Positions 33,594 to 45,595 are shown, counted from the first letter of the stretch. The stretch: 64,000 nt of DNA from Impatiens glandulifera (GCF_907164915.1 NC_061862.1:8357505-8421504); one strand, 5' to 3'. Program-made: numbers and translations. The notes: generated by a model not told the origin, from the letters alone.

Positions 33594-34638
33594 GGGGGTG
33601 CTTGGTTCAAATAAAGGAATGGGAATAGAATTGGGATTGATAGATGTGTGGAATGGGAATGGGTATGATTGATAGAAGTGTAGTGTTTGGTTAAGAGTTT
33701 TAATCATTCCCATTCCCATTGATAACGATTGGATTTATAAGAGAAAAGTTATAAATATAATTTTGTTATTAAAATTATGATTAATTTTAATTTTATTTTA
33801 TTAAATTAAAAAAATAAAATATTATTATTTTTGTAACGTTTAAAATATATAAAATATTTAAGTGACATAATTTAATAAAATATAAACATCTAATATTTTT
33901 TCATATTAATTATATTTTTTCAAAATAAAAATAAAAATACTTATAACAAAAAAATGTTGAATGTTTCAATTTTTTACTAATTATAAATAAATAATTATCT
34001 ATTAAATATAAATAATATAAGAAAAAGTCTTTCAAATATTATATATTTCAAATTAAATATAATATTTTATTTAATAATATATTATAACATGGTATAATTT
34101 TTTTAATAATAATTTTTATTAAAATATTTCATATTTAATTTTTTAATATTTTTTATATAAATTGTTATTTTATTTTTAGTTTTATATTTTTATATTTTAA
34201 TTAATTTATTTTAATTTTATTATTAATATTTAAAATTTAAAATTAATTATATTATTATTAGTTATTGTAATTATCACTAAAATTTTATTTTAAATAATTT
34301 CTTAATATTATTTAAATAATTAAAATTATTTATTCATAAATAAATAAAAATTTATTATTATGTTAATTATAAAATAACGTATAATATAATTATAAAATAT
34401 ATATATGATATTAAAATTATAATTATAATTATGAGAGAGAAAATAAGAGAGTGGAGATAATGGAAGAGAAAGTGTATCGCTCCGGAATGGGATTCATTCC
34501 TCCCAATATAGAGAGGATTGGATGATTCCTGAGTATCCGGGAATCAAATCAATATCCTGGAATCAAAACCACCAACCAAACATCTCATTTCATTCCTTTC
34601 CCATTCCTGAGTACAAAAACCACGTACCAAGCATGCCC
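33594..34638. mobile_element. Harbinger/Tourist-like non-autonomous element (1,045 bp)
   Basis: The ends are inverted: GGGGTGCTTGGTTCAAATAA...GGAATGGGAAT on the left, and GGGCATGCTTGGTACGTGG...AGGAATGGGAAAGG as the reverse complement of the right. The GGG...GCTTGGT start and GGAATGGGAATG subterminal words are typical of plant Harbinger-type MITEs. A 3-bp repeat TGA flanks it (33591-33593, 34639-34641), where the family prefers TWA. The interior is extremely AT-rich (33730-34430) and non-coding. Confidence 0.6.
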
Positions 34639-34641
34639 TGA

Positions 34642-35255
34642 GTTTGATGAAACTATCTTTGAACGAGATCCTGAATTGCGTATTTCTATATGACAACATT
34701 GTGTAAATCATACGATGAAATTAGACTAACTTATATTAAATTGAGGTCATATCAACATATATATGTTGTCGAAGTATCCGAGATCTGAATTTGGAAAACA
34801 ACAACGTTGATTTCAATACTATTGATTTAAAAAGTTCTCATGGTTTGAGAGAGTTTACTTCAAGTATAGACTCATATTCGAAGAATCTTATATTTCAAAA
34901 ACTCATAGATCCCAACTTCAATAGTAAATGTCATGCGTTTTTATGTATCTTTGATTTAAGATATTTATTTTTTTATTTCTAGTATTTTTATTTTTCTCCT
35001 GTCATGTTTTGTTTCGTTGTGCTTAAACGATTCATATTTTTTAATATATCATAGACTATTTAAAATAATTGGTATATTTATTTTCTTAGTGTTACATATG
35101 TGAATTACCTTTTGTCAATAAAATTGAATTTATATGAATAAAATAATAAATAACAGATAGGTCAGATCTATCATCTATGTTTCAAGGGGGGCAAAAATGA
35201 AAGAATAAATAAATAAAGTCAATAATGATAAAGCAAACAAAGGGGATTGGGGAAG
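34642..35255. other. Spacer and presumed promoter region of the GH28 gene
   Basis: AT-rich. A 63-codon frame at 34791 has no ATG start and no recognised domain. I cannot place a TATA box for the following gene with confidence. Confidence 0.45.
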
Positions 35256-36827
35256 ATGATCCAGTTAATAAGCGCCATTTCCATTCTCATCTTCGCGATC
35301 CTTGCACAATCAACAACAGCATCCAGATTACCGGCTATCCTAAGTTTGAAAACCTCCACCTTATCCGTTACGGATTTCGGCGCAGTCGGCGATGGTGTTC
35401 AATACGATACAGTTCAAATTCAGGCTGCGATCGACGCATGTTTCGCTTCCTCTGATATAGGAGGACGATGCCGTGTCGTCTTCCCTCCAGGGAACTACCT
35501 AACGGCGACGATCTTTCTCAAATCTGGCATTGTTCTCGATGTACAAGAAGGCGCCAGAATTCTAGGTGGGACGAGGATCCAGGATTATCCAGCGGATCAG
35601 AGCCGATGGTATGTGGTGCTGGCGGAGGACGCAACGGATGTAGAGATTACCGGAGGTGGAGAGATCAATGGTCAGGGTTTGAAGTTCGTGAATCGATTCG
35701 ATGAGAGGAAGAATGTGATGGTGAGCTGGAATCAAACTGGAGCATGCTTGGGTGATGAATGTCGGCCGAGACTCGTAGGTTTTCTTAGATGCCGGAATGT
35801 TAGGGTTTCATCAGTCAGCTTGATTGAACCGGCTTATTGGTGGTTAGTACATAATTTTACTTCACTTCATTTTTAGTGCTGATCTAGCTAGGTTAATGAT
35901 ACTGATTTATTCTTACTGCAGCTTGCATATTGTAAAGTGTGAGAACACATCAATTGAAGATGTTTCAATTTACGGAGATTTCAATTCTCCTAATAACGAT
36001 GGAATCGACATAGAAGATTCAAACAACACGATGATAACTCGGTGCAAAATTGATACAGGTGATGATGCAATATGTCCAAAAACCTCCAATGCGCCTCTCT
36101 ACAACCTTACTGCAACTGATTGCTGGATCAGAACAAAATCATCCGCCATCAAACTTGGGAGTGCTAGCTGGTTTGAGTACAAGGGTTTGTTGTTTGATAA
36201 CATAACCATTGTTGAATCTCATAGGGGACTTGCCTTTCAAATTCGAGATGGAGGTAACCAACCCTAGATTAAATATATTTATAACCAGAGAATTTTCATT
36301 TGGGAATTGTGATGTTTTTTCCTGCAGGAAATGTGAGTGATGTTACCTTCTCGAATATAAACATAAGCACAAGATACTATGATCCTTCATGGTGGGGAAG
36401 AGCAGAGCCTATTTACATAACAACCTGTCCTAGGCACTCAAATTCGAAAGCGGGATCAATTTCTAATATTCAGTTCATCAACATATCGTCAATATCTGAA
36501 AACGGGGTTTTCTTGTCAGGATCCAAAGGGGGGCTTTTGAGCAATTTGAAGTTCTTGAATGTAAACCTTACATACAAAAGATGGACTAATTATTCGGATG
36601 GTTTGATAGATTACAGGCCTGGATGTCAAGGGCTTGTTATTCACAGTATAGCAGGGTTCTTGATGGAAAATATTCGAGGGCTGTCAATTGAAAACGTGAA
36701 TATGAGATGGTTGAAGAAGGAAGATGAAGGAAATGAGAAGTGGAACAATCCTTTAGAGTTTCGGCCCTCAACTGTGACTGATATTTCCTTCATGAATTTC
36801 CACTCTGAAGTATATGAACAGAGATGA
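35256..36827 (+). CDS. GH28 pectinase-like secreted protein (polygalacturonase family), 3 exons
   Basis: Exons 35256-35842, 35922-36253 and 36328-36827 join in frame (1,419 nt, 472 aa) with GT-AG introns of 79 and 74 bp. The start chosen is the first ATG, giving a signal peptide (MIQLISAISILIFAILA..TTAS), so the product is secreted to the cell wall. A parallel beta-helix fold is implied by VTDFGAVGDGVQYDT, PAYW-CLHIVKCENT, NNDGIDIEDS (~220-229) and TGDDAI (241-246). The third GH28 motif (GHG) reads SHRG (His ~296), and the RIK motif is not seen (RYYDPSWWGRAEPIY instead). It probably acts on pectin, but the substrate is uncertain because of these changes. It lies 1.1 kb before the complex I gene. 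Confidence 0.92.
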
Positions 36828-36893
36828 TAATGATTCTTCTAAAATCTCTGTATGTTTTGTTTCCACGTGATGATTAGTTGATGGATGAAAAAT

Positions 36894-37035
36894 TGCATAA
36901 GTAAATAGTTGTTTTTTATGAAGAATACTAAAGTATGTTTGTTAAAAATGGATGCAAATTTGCATAAGTAAATAATTGTTTGTTATTTTTTTTTATGAAG
37001 AAGACCAGTATGTTTGTTAAAAATGGTATACGAAA
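36894..37035 (+). repeat. Tandem duplication (~75 bp) in the GH28 3' flank
   Basis: TTGCATAAGTAAATA.TTGTTT...TATGAAGAA and AGTATGTTTGTTAAAAATGG occur twice in the same order, with small indels. Confidence 0.7.
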
Positions 37036-37118
37036 TGATTATATTGTAGGATAACTAGGTTAATAGTAGTTTTTTAGAATAAAAATGCCAGATTTCACTT
37101 TTACATAGAATTTGTAGG

Positions 37119-37367
37119 TAGGGATGGTAATTGTGCTGAGCAGAATGTGTTTACCATGTCTACTCCGCAATTTTTTATAAAATTATATAAATGATAATAT
37201 TATATATATTAAAAATTTATATTATTTTAAAGAAAGTTCTTATAAAATATGAAAAATAAATATAATGGTGATGTTATATATTTAATAATATTTTGTTAAA
37301 ATTCGAAGCAGAATCGAGATAAGATTGATTAGGGCAGGTTACACAAATATCTTATCGTCCATCTCTA
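37119..37367. mobile_element. hAT-type MITE (249 bp)
   Basis: The left end is TAGGGATGGTAATTG. The right end, reverse-complemented, is TAGAGATGGACGATAAG. The interior is AT-rich. TAGGGATGG(C/T)AAT ends are common among plant hAT MITEs. The flanking 8-mers do not match, so the insertion is old or the ends are slightly misplaced. Confidence 0.48.
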
Positions 37368-37937
37368 ATTAATTACAGGTCAAACCGGAGAAAAATTGTT
37401 CTAAATAGATCATTTCATATCGAAAACTATGGAACAAGTCTTTCATTAGCTAACTTACCATTTTTTTAGAGACCACGGAATTGTATCGTCAATGATGGTC
37501 CAACTATACAAAAATTTAATTTTATCGACCATTTTAAAAAGTTTTCGGCCTACTGCTAATTCTGAGGACATATTCATCGCGTCAATATACTATTTTGAAC
37601 TAAGACTAGGGAAATAGACCATCCCACATGATAAACTATTTCAAGTTTTGAGAACGAAAAATAAGATTAATGCAACATTCTTGTTACAATTATTTCTCAA
37701 GTGTAAACGATAGAAAATAATAATTATTTTGTAATTTTTGTATGATTAATTTTATAAAAAAAAGTGTGACTAAATAATTAATATATAGAGAATAATTAGG
37801 GGGCTTATTTTTTCCTTTTGAGTCCTAAATTAATTCACCCAATCGATCATAAGCTTGTTGTTGATCAGATCCAATTAGTATCAAGGGCGGACCTCCATTA
37901 CCCTCTCTCTCTTTCAGAACGAGACTCACAACCAAAG
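37368..37937. other. Spacer and 5' region of the complex I subunit gene
   Basis: No repeat or gene seen. The coding frame stays open upstream to 37818 without another ATG, so this upstream part is taken as 5' UTR. A CTCTCTCTCTTTC stretch lies at ~37902-37914, a usual plant leader feature. Confidence 0.5.
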
Positions 37938-38276
37938 ATGTCGTCTTCCAAGCCTTTACGTGCCGCCGTCGGGATGATAAGGAGCCGCATGACCTCCTCC
38001 ATCCGCACTCGCAGCGGAGGAGACGGACCTAGCCGCTGGTCCACTCCAGGCCACCAGGAGCGTCCAAATGGCTACCTCTTCAATAGGACACCGCCGCCAC
38101 CAGGTCAGTCGAGAACTTGGGAGGACTGGGAGTTACCCTGCTACATCACCAGCTTCCTCACCATCGTTATCCTCGGCGTTGGTCTTAGCGCCAAGCCTGA
38201 TCTCACTATTGAAACCTGGGCGCATCAGAAAGCCCTAGAACGTCTCGCTGCTGCAGTATCCGATGATTCCGACTGA
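37938..38276 (+). CDS. Plant ESSS-type (NDUFB11-like) subunit of mitochondrial complex I
   Basis: Single exon, 112 aa, starting at the first in-frame ATG (MSSSKPLRAAVGMIRSRM). The N-terminus is Arg/Ser-rich with few acids, as in mitochondrial proteins. The body carries WSTPGHQERPNGYLFNR, then PPPPGQSRTWEDWELPCY and one membrane segment ITSFLTIVILGVGL (about 71-85), ending TIETWAHQKALERL. This layout matches the plant ESSS accessory subunit in the inner-membrane arm of NADH:ubiquinone oxidoreductase. It has a structural role with no catalytic site. The identification is from remembered family features, without an alignment. No disabling change is seen. Confidence 0.82.
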   Translation: MSSSKPLRAAVGMIRSRMTSSIRTRSGGDGPSRWSTPGHQERPNGYLFNRTPPPPGQSRTWEDWELPCYITSFLTIVILGVGLSAKPDLTIETWAHQKALERLAAAVSDDSD

Positions 38277-39504
38277 TCTGGATCGTACTGTCCAGTTTCA
38301 ATTGATCCTTGTTGCTTTGGCTTTGTCAGTGAAGATAAAATAAGATTTTCAACTCATGCTATGATTATAAAACCTTGTTTATTTCATAATTTCATATGCC
38401 GTGGATTCATGGTTACGTTATTCTATTACAATTTCTGTTTCTATAATGGAATGATGGAATGATCTCTTTTGAATATCTATAGTAGTAGTGGGTATGCTAA
38501 TTCATTTGAATGTGACCAATTTTGTCCTGGATAGATTTAGGGTTTACTGTTTCTTGATGCACTTGTCAGTTATGGCCCTTGAGCATGAGAATTTAGAATA
38601 TAATTTTGTTATATATGTTTCAAGGATGATAATTGCATAGTTTGCAGAGATTCTCTCAATGAACTTAGGTCAAATTTAGCATATGGGCATTGTTAGATAC
38701 TCTGGATTTGGGGTTTCGTCGCAGGGAGGTATAGTATGTCTTGAGGAATTCATCATGGATTGGATGTGTTGAGACTTGAGAAGTGTAAGTTAGATAATAG
38801 TAATAGTGGATTCGCAAGCAGAAGACAGATGAAATCTGTTTTATTCTAAGGCCATCTCTTGCTCACTGTAATTTTGTTATGCCCCTTATTTCATATTTAG
38901 CCATAGGATGACTGATTAAGTGTGAAAGGTGGATTAGGTTGGCAGTAAGGTTATCCTGCAATTCTTCTTCTGCAAATGTCTACTTTACTGCTAAGTTCCA
39001 TTGCTTCAGTTTTACAGCTTTCGTAGTTTCTTGTTTGATGTAGATTATTGAACATTAGGTTATTTGAAAGTTATTTGGGTAAAATGACATTAGTGGGTTA
39101 TTTTGAATTAATCTCAAATAACCCTTAACCAACAAAGGGTAGAGTTCATTAGTATAATTATGAATCAGGTCTATTTTAACACAGAGTAGTGAAGAAGTTA
39201 GATTGAAACAGGCAATAATATGATGATAACTGGGGAAGCTGCACATATTATTAGATAGATAGGTATGTAGATATATAACAAGACTGACCAGACCAGATAC
39301 AAACACATGAAATCAAACAAACTTTAGCACACAATGGAGGAATGTAACCATAGGATTTATGGTCCAATAGAGACTGACTGACTGACTGAATACTGCAAAG
39401 ATAATCAACCTTGTTCTATTGTCATTTATGACAAATAATACCTAGTAAAGGAAGACTTAGCAACAATATTACAGGTGTCTTCATTTTATCTATTACTATT
39501 ATTA
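38277..39504. other. 3' flanks of two convergent genes
   Basis: Separates the complex I gene (+) from the A20/AN1 gene (-). No ORF with a recognisable domain. A short inverted pair GGTTATTT/AAATAACC lies at 39058-39126. The rest is single-copy to my reading. Confidence 0.5.
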
Positions 39505-40026
39505 TTAAATCTTATGAAGCTTTTCTGCCTTAACAACCGGGTTAGCCTTAGCAATGGCATTTCGACCTACTGTTCTGTAATCATAAGGACAGTCGTGCAT
39601 GTCGGAGTATCGATGAACCGAACAGAACAGGTCACCACACTTGCAGTTGAAACCGGTTAAACCCACACGCTTGTGACAAGTGCTGCATCGATTAGGTCCC
39701 TCCACTACTACTTTCACTTTCACATCTGCTTTCTTATCAACAACATCAGCCTTCTTTTTTTCCTCTGGTTTGACTTTCTTCATATCCAAAACATCCTTGC
39801 TCAATAAGACTTGCTTGTTTCTGCTGCTGCTTCTGCTCGATGAACCATCACCATTCACGATGGAAGAAGCTGCAAGCTTGGCCTGCTGTTCCTTCAAGAT
39901 CATCTTATCTTGGTGACACTTTGAACACATGTTCATGGTAGTTGCGCTACCGAAAAACCCACAATTCTTTATGCAAAGATTTTGGCCTTTTGGTGTTTGA
40001 CAGCCTGTTTCTTTCGAAGATTCCAT
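39505..40026 (-). CDS. A20/AN1 zinc-finger stress-associated protein (SAP)
   Basis: 173 aa from ATG 40026 ([12 protein letters not shown]). The frame is open 10 codons further but has no ATG there. An N-terminal A20 finger ([21 protein letters not shown], residues ~17-37, spacing C-x3-C-x11-C-x2-C) and a C-terminal AN1 finger (CSTC...CKC...C..H.....H.C, ~111-147) are both complete. The linker is Ser/Lys-rich. A20/AN1 SAPs in plants bind ubiquitin, some act as E3 ligases, and they modulate abiotic stress responses in cytosol and nucleus. An acceptor-like CTCCTGCAG/G lies directly before the ATG, so a 5' UTR intron is likely (a common trait of this family). It is divergent from the J-domain gene. 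Confidence 0.94.
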   Translation of the reverse strand: MESSKETGCQTPKGQNLCIKNCGFFGSATTMNMCSKCHQDKMILKEQQAKLAASSIVNGDGSSSRSSSRNKQVLLSKDVLDMKKVKPEEKKKADVVDKKADVKVKVVVEGPNRCSTCHKRVGLTGFNCKCGDLFCSVHRYSDMHDCPYDYRTVGRNAIAKANPVVKAEKLHKI

Positions 40027-40397
40027 CCTGCAGGAGAAAAGTCCCACCAAGAACATGAGAAAAAGAAGAAAGAACCCCCATTAACTAACTGATCATCAAC
40101 AAAGAAAATGAATAAACTTTTACAACACGATGTAGTCGTCTTTGAGAACAGATACAGTCATGAACATGATGATAAAGAAGAAGAAGAAAACAACCAAGAA
40201 AAGTCAAAGACAGACAACGTATGTAAGAAAAAAACTAAAGAACTGAAGAGAGGTTACAAGCTTATCTAAACGTTGATCGTACGAGAATCGGAGGAATAGA
40301 AATTGTGTCTAAAAGCGTTCTCAATAAGAAAGAGAGAGAGAGAGAGATCCAGAGGTAGGAGAGAAATGAAGAAGGTTGAGTTGTCATGGCCCTTTTC

Positions 40398-40405
40398 TAT
40401 TTATG
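40398..40405 (-). promoter_or_regulatory. Probable TATA box of the A20/AN1 gene
   Basis: Minus strand reads CCATAAATAG. A (CT)n stretch (40334-40350, GA on the plus strand) follows ~50 bp downstream on the sense strand, as is common in plant leaders. With the likely 5' UTR intron, transcription would start near 40370. Confidence 0.45.
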
Positions 40406-40419
40406 GTTAGAGTTTGCTT

Positions 40420-41890
40420 TTTACCTCTTCCAACAAAATGATAATACACCTACCTAGAGCTTGGATTATTTGAATTCGAATTTCATATTTATGTTTTATT
40501 TTTTTAATTTTAAATTTTATCAAAAATTAAGATAAGTACATTATTTTTGTTAAAGAAAAAGCAAACAAGCTCTAACCAGTCCAACCCAAACTTCACGGAT
40601 TCCTCTATGGACTTTTACTTTGTCTTCTAAACTTCTTTAATATTATCAAATCATAGGTGTGTTTGTTTGACTTCAATATTTTATATTAAAATAAGACTTA
40701 ATTGTCAATTTGAGTAATTTATTGTGGGCAAATTGATTTTGGAAATAGTATTTCTTACTTCACATTATACATTATGGGGCTCATTATTATTAAATTTATA
40801 AAAAACATGATTTTACTATTTTAAATGATTTCAAATATTATTAACTTATTATTTTCGTAAATTTTATAAATAGATAAAATATCAATGTCAATAGTTAACT
40901 ATCGAATTTACGATTTTTTGAAATTAGGTAGTTAAAATTTTAAATGTAGTTAAAATTTTAAATTTTCTAAAATTCGGTAATTAAATTAATGATGTTGATT
41001 TTTTACTTATTTATTTATAAATGTTACATGAATAATAAGTTAACGGTATTTGGTATTTGAATAGTTAAAAAACATTTTTGTATAATTTTTATATGAATTT
41101 TAAATTATTAAGTTTGAAAAAGAGATTCAAAATTTAATTGGCCTTTGACAATTCAGTTATTAAAATTAATATAAAAAAATGTATTTTTTATATGTTTTCC
41201 AAAGATTTGTCAAAAGTATCGGTTTTATCATTTCCATTCACTTCAACTTCTATTCCTGAAGTTCTATCTACTTCAACTTCTATTCCTGAAGTTCTATCTA
41301 AGTAAGATATATAAGGTCCTATTTAGTTAGATGTACAAAAAATTATAACATTTTTCTTAGATAACAGTAATATTTTTATAAGGTGTTTACTTATAATTCA
41401 ATTACATTTTTTCCTAGACTAAAATATACACATCTGACATCTCTAAAAATTTGAAGATAATTCATACCTTATCTTATCAAATAAAGTTATAAACTTATAA
41501 TCTCATCTCATTTTTTTTAAATGTAATAATACCTTTAAAACTCTAAATTTGAGACTTAAAAACTCTAATTATACAAATATAAGTGTAAAAAAGTCATTGT
41601 TTACTATGTTTATTAAGATATGAAACCCAAATTTAGAGTTCGGGACTAGGTTGATTCAAATTATAACATTAATTATTAGTGTGTTTAATATGTTTAATAG
41701 CCATTGTTTATCTTTATTATTTTTAGATTATTCGATTTATTTTATAATTTATTAAGTAATTGAGACATTTTTGGCAATTATAAGCCAAATCAATCAACCT
41801 ATTAAAAAAATATTTATTATTCAGATTTAGATAAATAAATATATTTTGTCTTAATTAGGTCAAAATGAAAAAAAACAAAAAACAAAACAG
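40420..41890. other. AT-rich intergenic region between divergent genes
   Basis: Contains a perfect 30-bp tandem duplication at 41241-41300 (unit CTTCAACTTC TATTCCTGAA GTTCTATCTA) and several AT palindromes. No gene seen. Confidence 0.55.
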
Positions 41891-41897
41891 AATATAA

Positions 41898-41905
41898 GGC
41901 GGGAA
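41898..41905 (+). promoter_or_regulatory. E2F-like site upstream of the J-domain gene
   Basis: GGCGGGAA is the reverse complement of the E2F consensus TTCCCGCC. It lies 194 bp before the ATG and ~58 bp before a TATA-like GATATAAG (41956-41963). E2F/DP factors drive S-phase genes in plants. The site is found by eye only. Confidence 0.4.
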
Positions 41906-42091
41906 TTTAGAAAATTAGGTCGGAATAACGCGGGGAATTGTATTGTATTGGCGGTGATATAAGAAGTGGATTTTGAGTGAAGAATCAAATCAGGTTTTCT
42001 CTCTATCCAAATTCATCACTATCTTATCTTCAATCATCCTGTTTATTATACATTGCAATTTCATTTATTTCTTTAGAATCTGATTATACAT

Positions 42092-43686
42092 ATGGGGAAG
42101 CGAAAGAGAACTAGGGTTCCAAGAGATGCCGATGAAGAAGAAGAAGAAATAGAACATGAAGAACCTCAGGACGATGTTGGCACTTCTTCAACGCACCAGA
42201 GTTTGTACCAGGTATTCGATCTCATTTCTGTTTTTACTCGAAATTATCGATAGCATCGCGCATTTCTCTTGCCCTAATTCAGTTAATCTAGTATTTTCCT
42301 TCAATTATTTCGCCGTTTCCTCATTTTTTTAGTTGATATTGTGTTGTACCCTGATACCGAAATCTACAAATATAGTTGATTTGTTTTGTATAAATGATAT
42401 ATATTGCTATTGGAAATGAAAAAGTTTAGGTTTCTGGCAGGGCATGAACACCATAATGATCCAAGATGGAAATTAGAAATCTTGAAGTTTTAACAAAATT
42501 TGTGACAGGTTCTTGGTGTGGAAAAAACAGCAACCCAACAGGAAATTAAGAAAGCATATTATAAATTGGCTTTAAGACTGCATCCTGACAAGAATCCTGG
42601 TGATGAGGTGAGATTTCAAGACTCTACCTTCGATAAATTTATATTATTCCCTTCAGTAATTTGATCCAAATCAATGTTTTTGTCTTTGATACTCACTATA
42701 GGAAGCAAAAGAGAAGTTTCAGCACCTACAGAAAGTTATCTCAATACTTGGTGATGAGGAGAAAAGAGCACTTTATGATGAGACTGGTTGCATCGATGAT
42801 GATGTGAGTATGAAAAGAACACTTGTTTTTGCAACTAGTTGTTCCTGTTTAGAGCCACACAAATTCATAAATTTGTTGGTTGTTTCTTGTTTGGATTCAA
42901 ATACTTATGCAGGATCTAGCAGGAGGTAGTGTTGTTAACAATCTGAAAGAATTCCTCAAGACTTTGTACAAAAAGGTCATTCTTGCACAAATTATTAGTG
43001 TAACAAGATATATTTTTTACTGTGTTCAATTATTAATCCAAGTTATAAAATGTAGGTCACTGAGGAAGACATTGAACAGTTTGAAGCAACCTACAGAGGA
43101 TCTGACTCAGAAAAGATTGATTTGTTTGACCAGTTCAAAAAGTACAAGGGTAACATGAACAAGTATGTACATTTAGTAGTATTACATACCGCTGAAAGTA
43201 AGTAGTCTTGTCAGAAAATTCTTAAAACATGTTTTCACCTCTGCAGGCTCTTCTGTTCAATGCTATGCTCCGATCCTAAGCTGGATTCCCACCGTTACAA
43301 AGATATTGTCGACGAGGCAATTGCAAACGGTGATTTGAAGTCAACAAAAGCATATGAAAAATGGTGTAAGAAAGTATCGAAAATTAAACCTCCCACAAGT
43401 CCTCTGAGGCCCAGGCGCAAGTAAGTCATATATATATAGTTTGAAATTTTGTTAATGAATCTGATTTGATAATATGGTTTTTATCTTATTTTGCAGTGTA
43501 AAGGAGGAGACTGAAGATTTATATGCAATGATAACTCAGAAAAGGAATGAGAGGAAAGGTAAGTTTGATTCGTTGTTTGCGAAATATGGTGGTGGTGGGA
43601 GCAAAGTGGATTCAGAACCTACTGATGAGGAGTTTGAAGCCATACAGAAGAAGCTCCAAAGCAAAATGAAAACCAAGAAGAAATAA
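42092..43686 (+). CDS. J-domain protein of the DNAJC9 / Arabidopsis ATJ6 type, 7 exons
   Basis: Exons 42092-42211, 42509-42607, 42702-42803, 42913-42975, 43056-43162, 43247-43420 and 43497-43686 join to 855 nt (284 aa). All introns are GT-AG, and the exon 4 donor (GTCATT) is weak. The N-terminus is basic then acidic (MGKRKR, EEEEE). The J domain (~38-103) has [21 protein letters not shown] and HPDKNPGDE with HPD at 65-67. After it come a conserved GNMN-KLFCSMLC region, [10 protein letters not shown] and a Lys-rich tail. HPD stimulates Hsp70 ATPase. The animal relative DNAJC9 is a nuclear histone co-chaperone. The gene looks intact. Its last three exons are duplicated at 59610-60234. Confidence 0.93.
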
Positions 43687-45595
43687 ATTTGGATTTGGAA
43701 ATGTAACTGAAATTGGTTTATCAAGTAGTATTAGTTTGATGATACTTTTGTTTGAGCATTGGGGCTTGTTGAATCAACTGAAATTTTGTTTGGATCATGG
43801 TTTTCCTCATTGAAATATTATTATTATGCTCATAAGTTTTGCATTATATATAGCACAGTTGAGTCATAATTTAAATTAATTGTAATCAATTAAATAATTA
43901 TATTTAGTACAAAAATTAATTATTACTATTAGTTATTATTAAAAAAATAATTAAATTAACTATATAAAATAGAAAATGTGTAGAATATTAAAATTATATT
44001 ATTTTTAAAACTGTAATTCATAATTGAGAAAAATAAAAATAAAATATAATTTCAATCAATTACAAATTTTAAACTTTGAATTCATGTCAAAATTTTATAA
44101 TCTAAGATCCTTATTTGATATGAATGAATCAATTATTTACTTAGCAGTAAAGCCTGTAATTTGTTCAGTTTTCTCTCTTCAAACAGCAAAAATAAATCTT
44201 GAGCCTACAGACAAGTTTGTAAAATTACCATTGACATTCTTGGTCCTCTCCTTATAGATTGGAACTGTGTAACCAAACAATCGAGCCACCAATGCTGCCA
44301 TGCACAATACTGCTGAGAGTTTGAAGAAACCTCATTTTGCATATGCAAATGTGCACTAACCTACTACCTACCTAATTCTAAAGAATCTTGTTAATCTCCT
44401 CCATATTACACAAGGAAATTTAAGTTTAAACATTATCAATCGAAGTGACTGATTCAGGGTTACATTCATACATATTTGATTCAGATTAGTCATCCAAGTA
44501 GAAAAATCAAACTAGTCCAATTGACTCTTTTAACTAGAAGAAAACTTCTCTGTTTTCAATGTTGACAGCAGAAATCTGGATATAAACAATCTAATATTAT
44601 ATTTGGAAAACACATGAGGTTAAACATTGAATAGGATACAAATATTGATTTGGGAATTATTATCACTGATAACATTATCAATTCGATTGTCAATGACATC
44701 AAAGTGTTAGAGAAATCAAGATAAATGGCACAACAGCAAAATCTCTACAGTTGTGTTTATTTCTGAAAACTAGTAATAGCATGAGGGAACACCAAAATCA
44801 TATAGGAACATCAGAAATCTAATTCGTTGCCTTACAAGAAGACATCAAACAGAAAATAAGAGATGTTGTAAAATTAAAAGGATAAAAGATATTAGTTATG
44901 AATTAATCAAAGAACTCAACAACATTGAGTCTTATTGATAGTTTGATGGTATAACTTTAGTCATCATAGCCTAGCCTGCCTGAAAAACTTGTAAAATGCA
45001 ATAATAAACTTGTAAAATGATGTAACAAAAATCGAAATCCTTCTATCGTATCTAACTCAAAGATGAGGATATCTTAGACGGAGAGAAAGAGAGAAGAAAT
45101 CGAACATAGATTTCTGTAAAAAGGGAAAGAAGGTCTCTCTATCTAAATGTATTTTGAGGGTGTTATACACTGCATAATTAACATGAATGTTTAAGTCACG
45201 AGTCAAGTTGAGAAACCAGTTTATTAAATTTTGTTAGCTAAATCTAATCGGAAATTAATGGCTAAAAAACAAATATATAATTGAAAATTATAAAATTATA
45301 AATCATAATATTAAATTTCTGTAGTATCAATAAACATAAGAATTGAATAAGTAAATTTCAATTCAGAAACATGAACAATTGAGATATCAAAACATGCCCA
45401 TCCCATATAAATGTTGAACCTTACATTGTCATAAACAAGGAACTCAACCATCTTTTTATAATAATAGACAATCACAAAAAAAAACATCTTCTTTATGCAG
45501 TGAAACTCTTCAAACATATCCACAACGCAACCCGTTATTTGGAAAATATCACAAAGATTGGGCTCAACATCATTTGGCAAATGTCATATCACTTT
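43687..45595 (+). repeat. 3' flank of the J-domain gene, original of a duplicated segment
   Basis: AT-rich, no gene. Blocks here recur at other places in the same orientation: 44270-44530 at ~61100-61360, 44270-44850 at ~59060-59580 and 63685-64000, and 45480-45540 (GTGAAACTCTTCAA.CAT) at ~60600-60640. The flank was therefore part of a segment copied along with exons 5-7. Confidence 0.7.

Noticed and set aside
39058..39126. Inverted GGTTATTT/AAATAACC pair as a possible hairpin or MITE
   Set aside because: Arms of ~10 bases with mismatches and no target duplication. Too weak.
44024..44257. 77-codon ORF downstream of the J-domain gene
   Set aside because: No ATG-supported conserved domain. 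It lies in duplicated flank sequence where the other copy has indels that break it.
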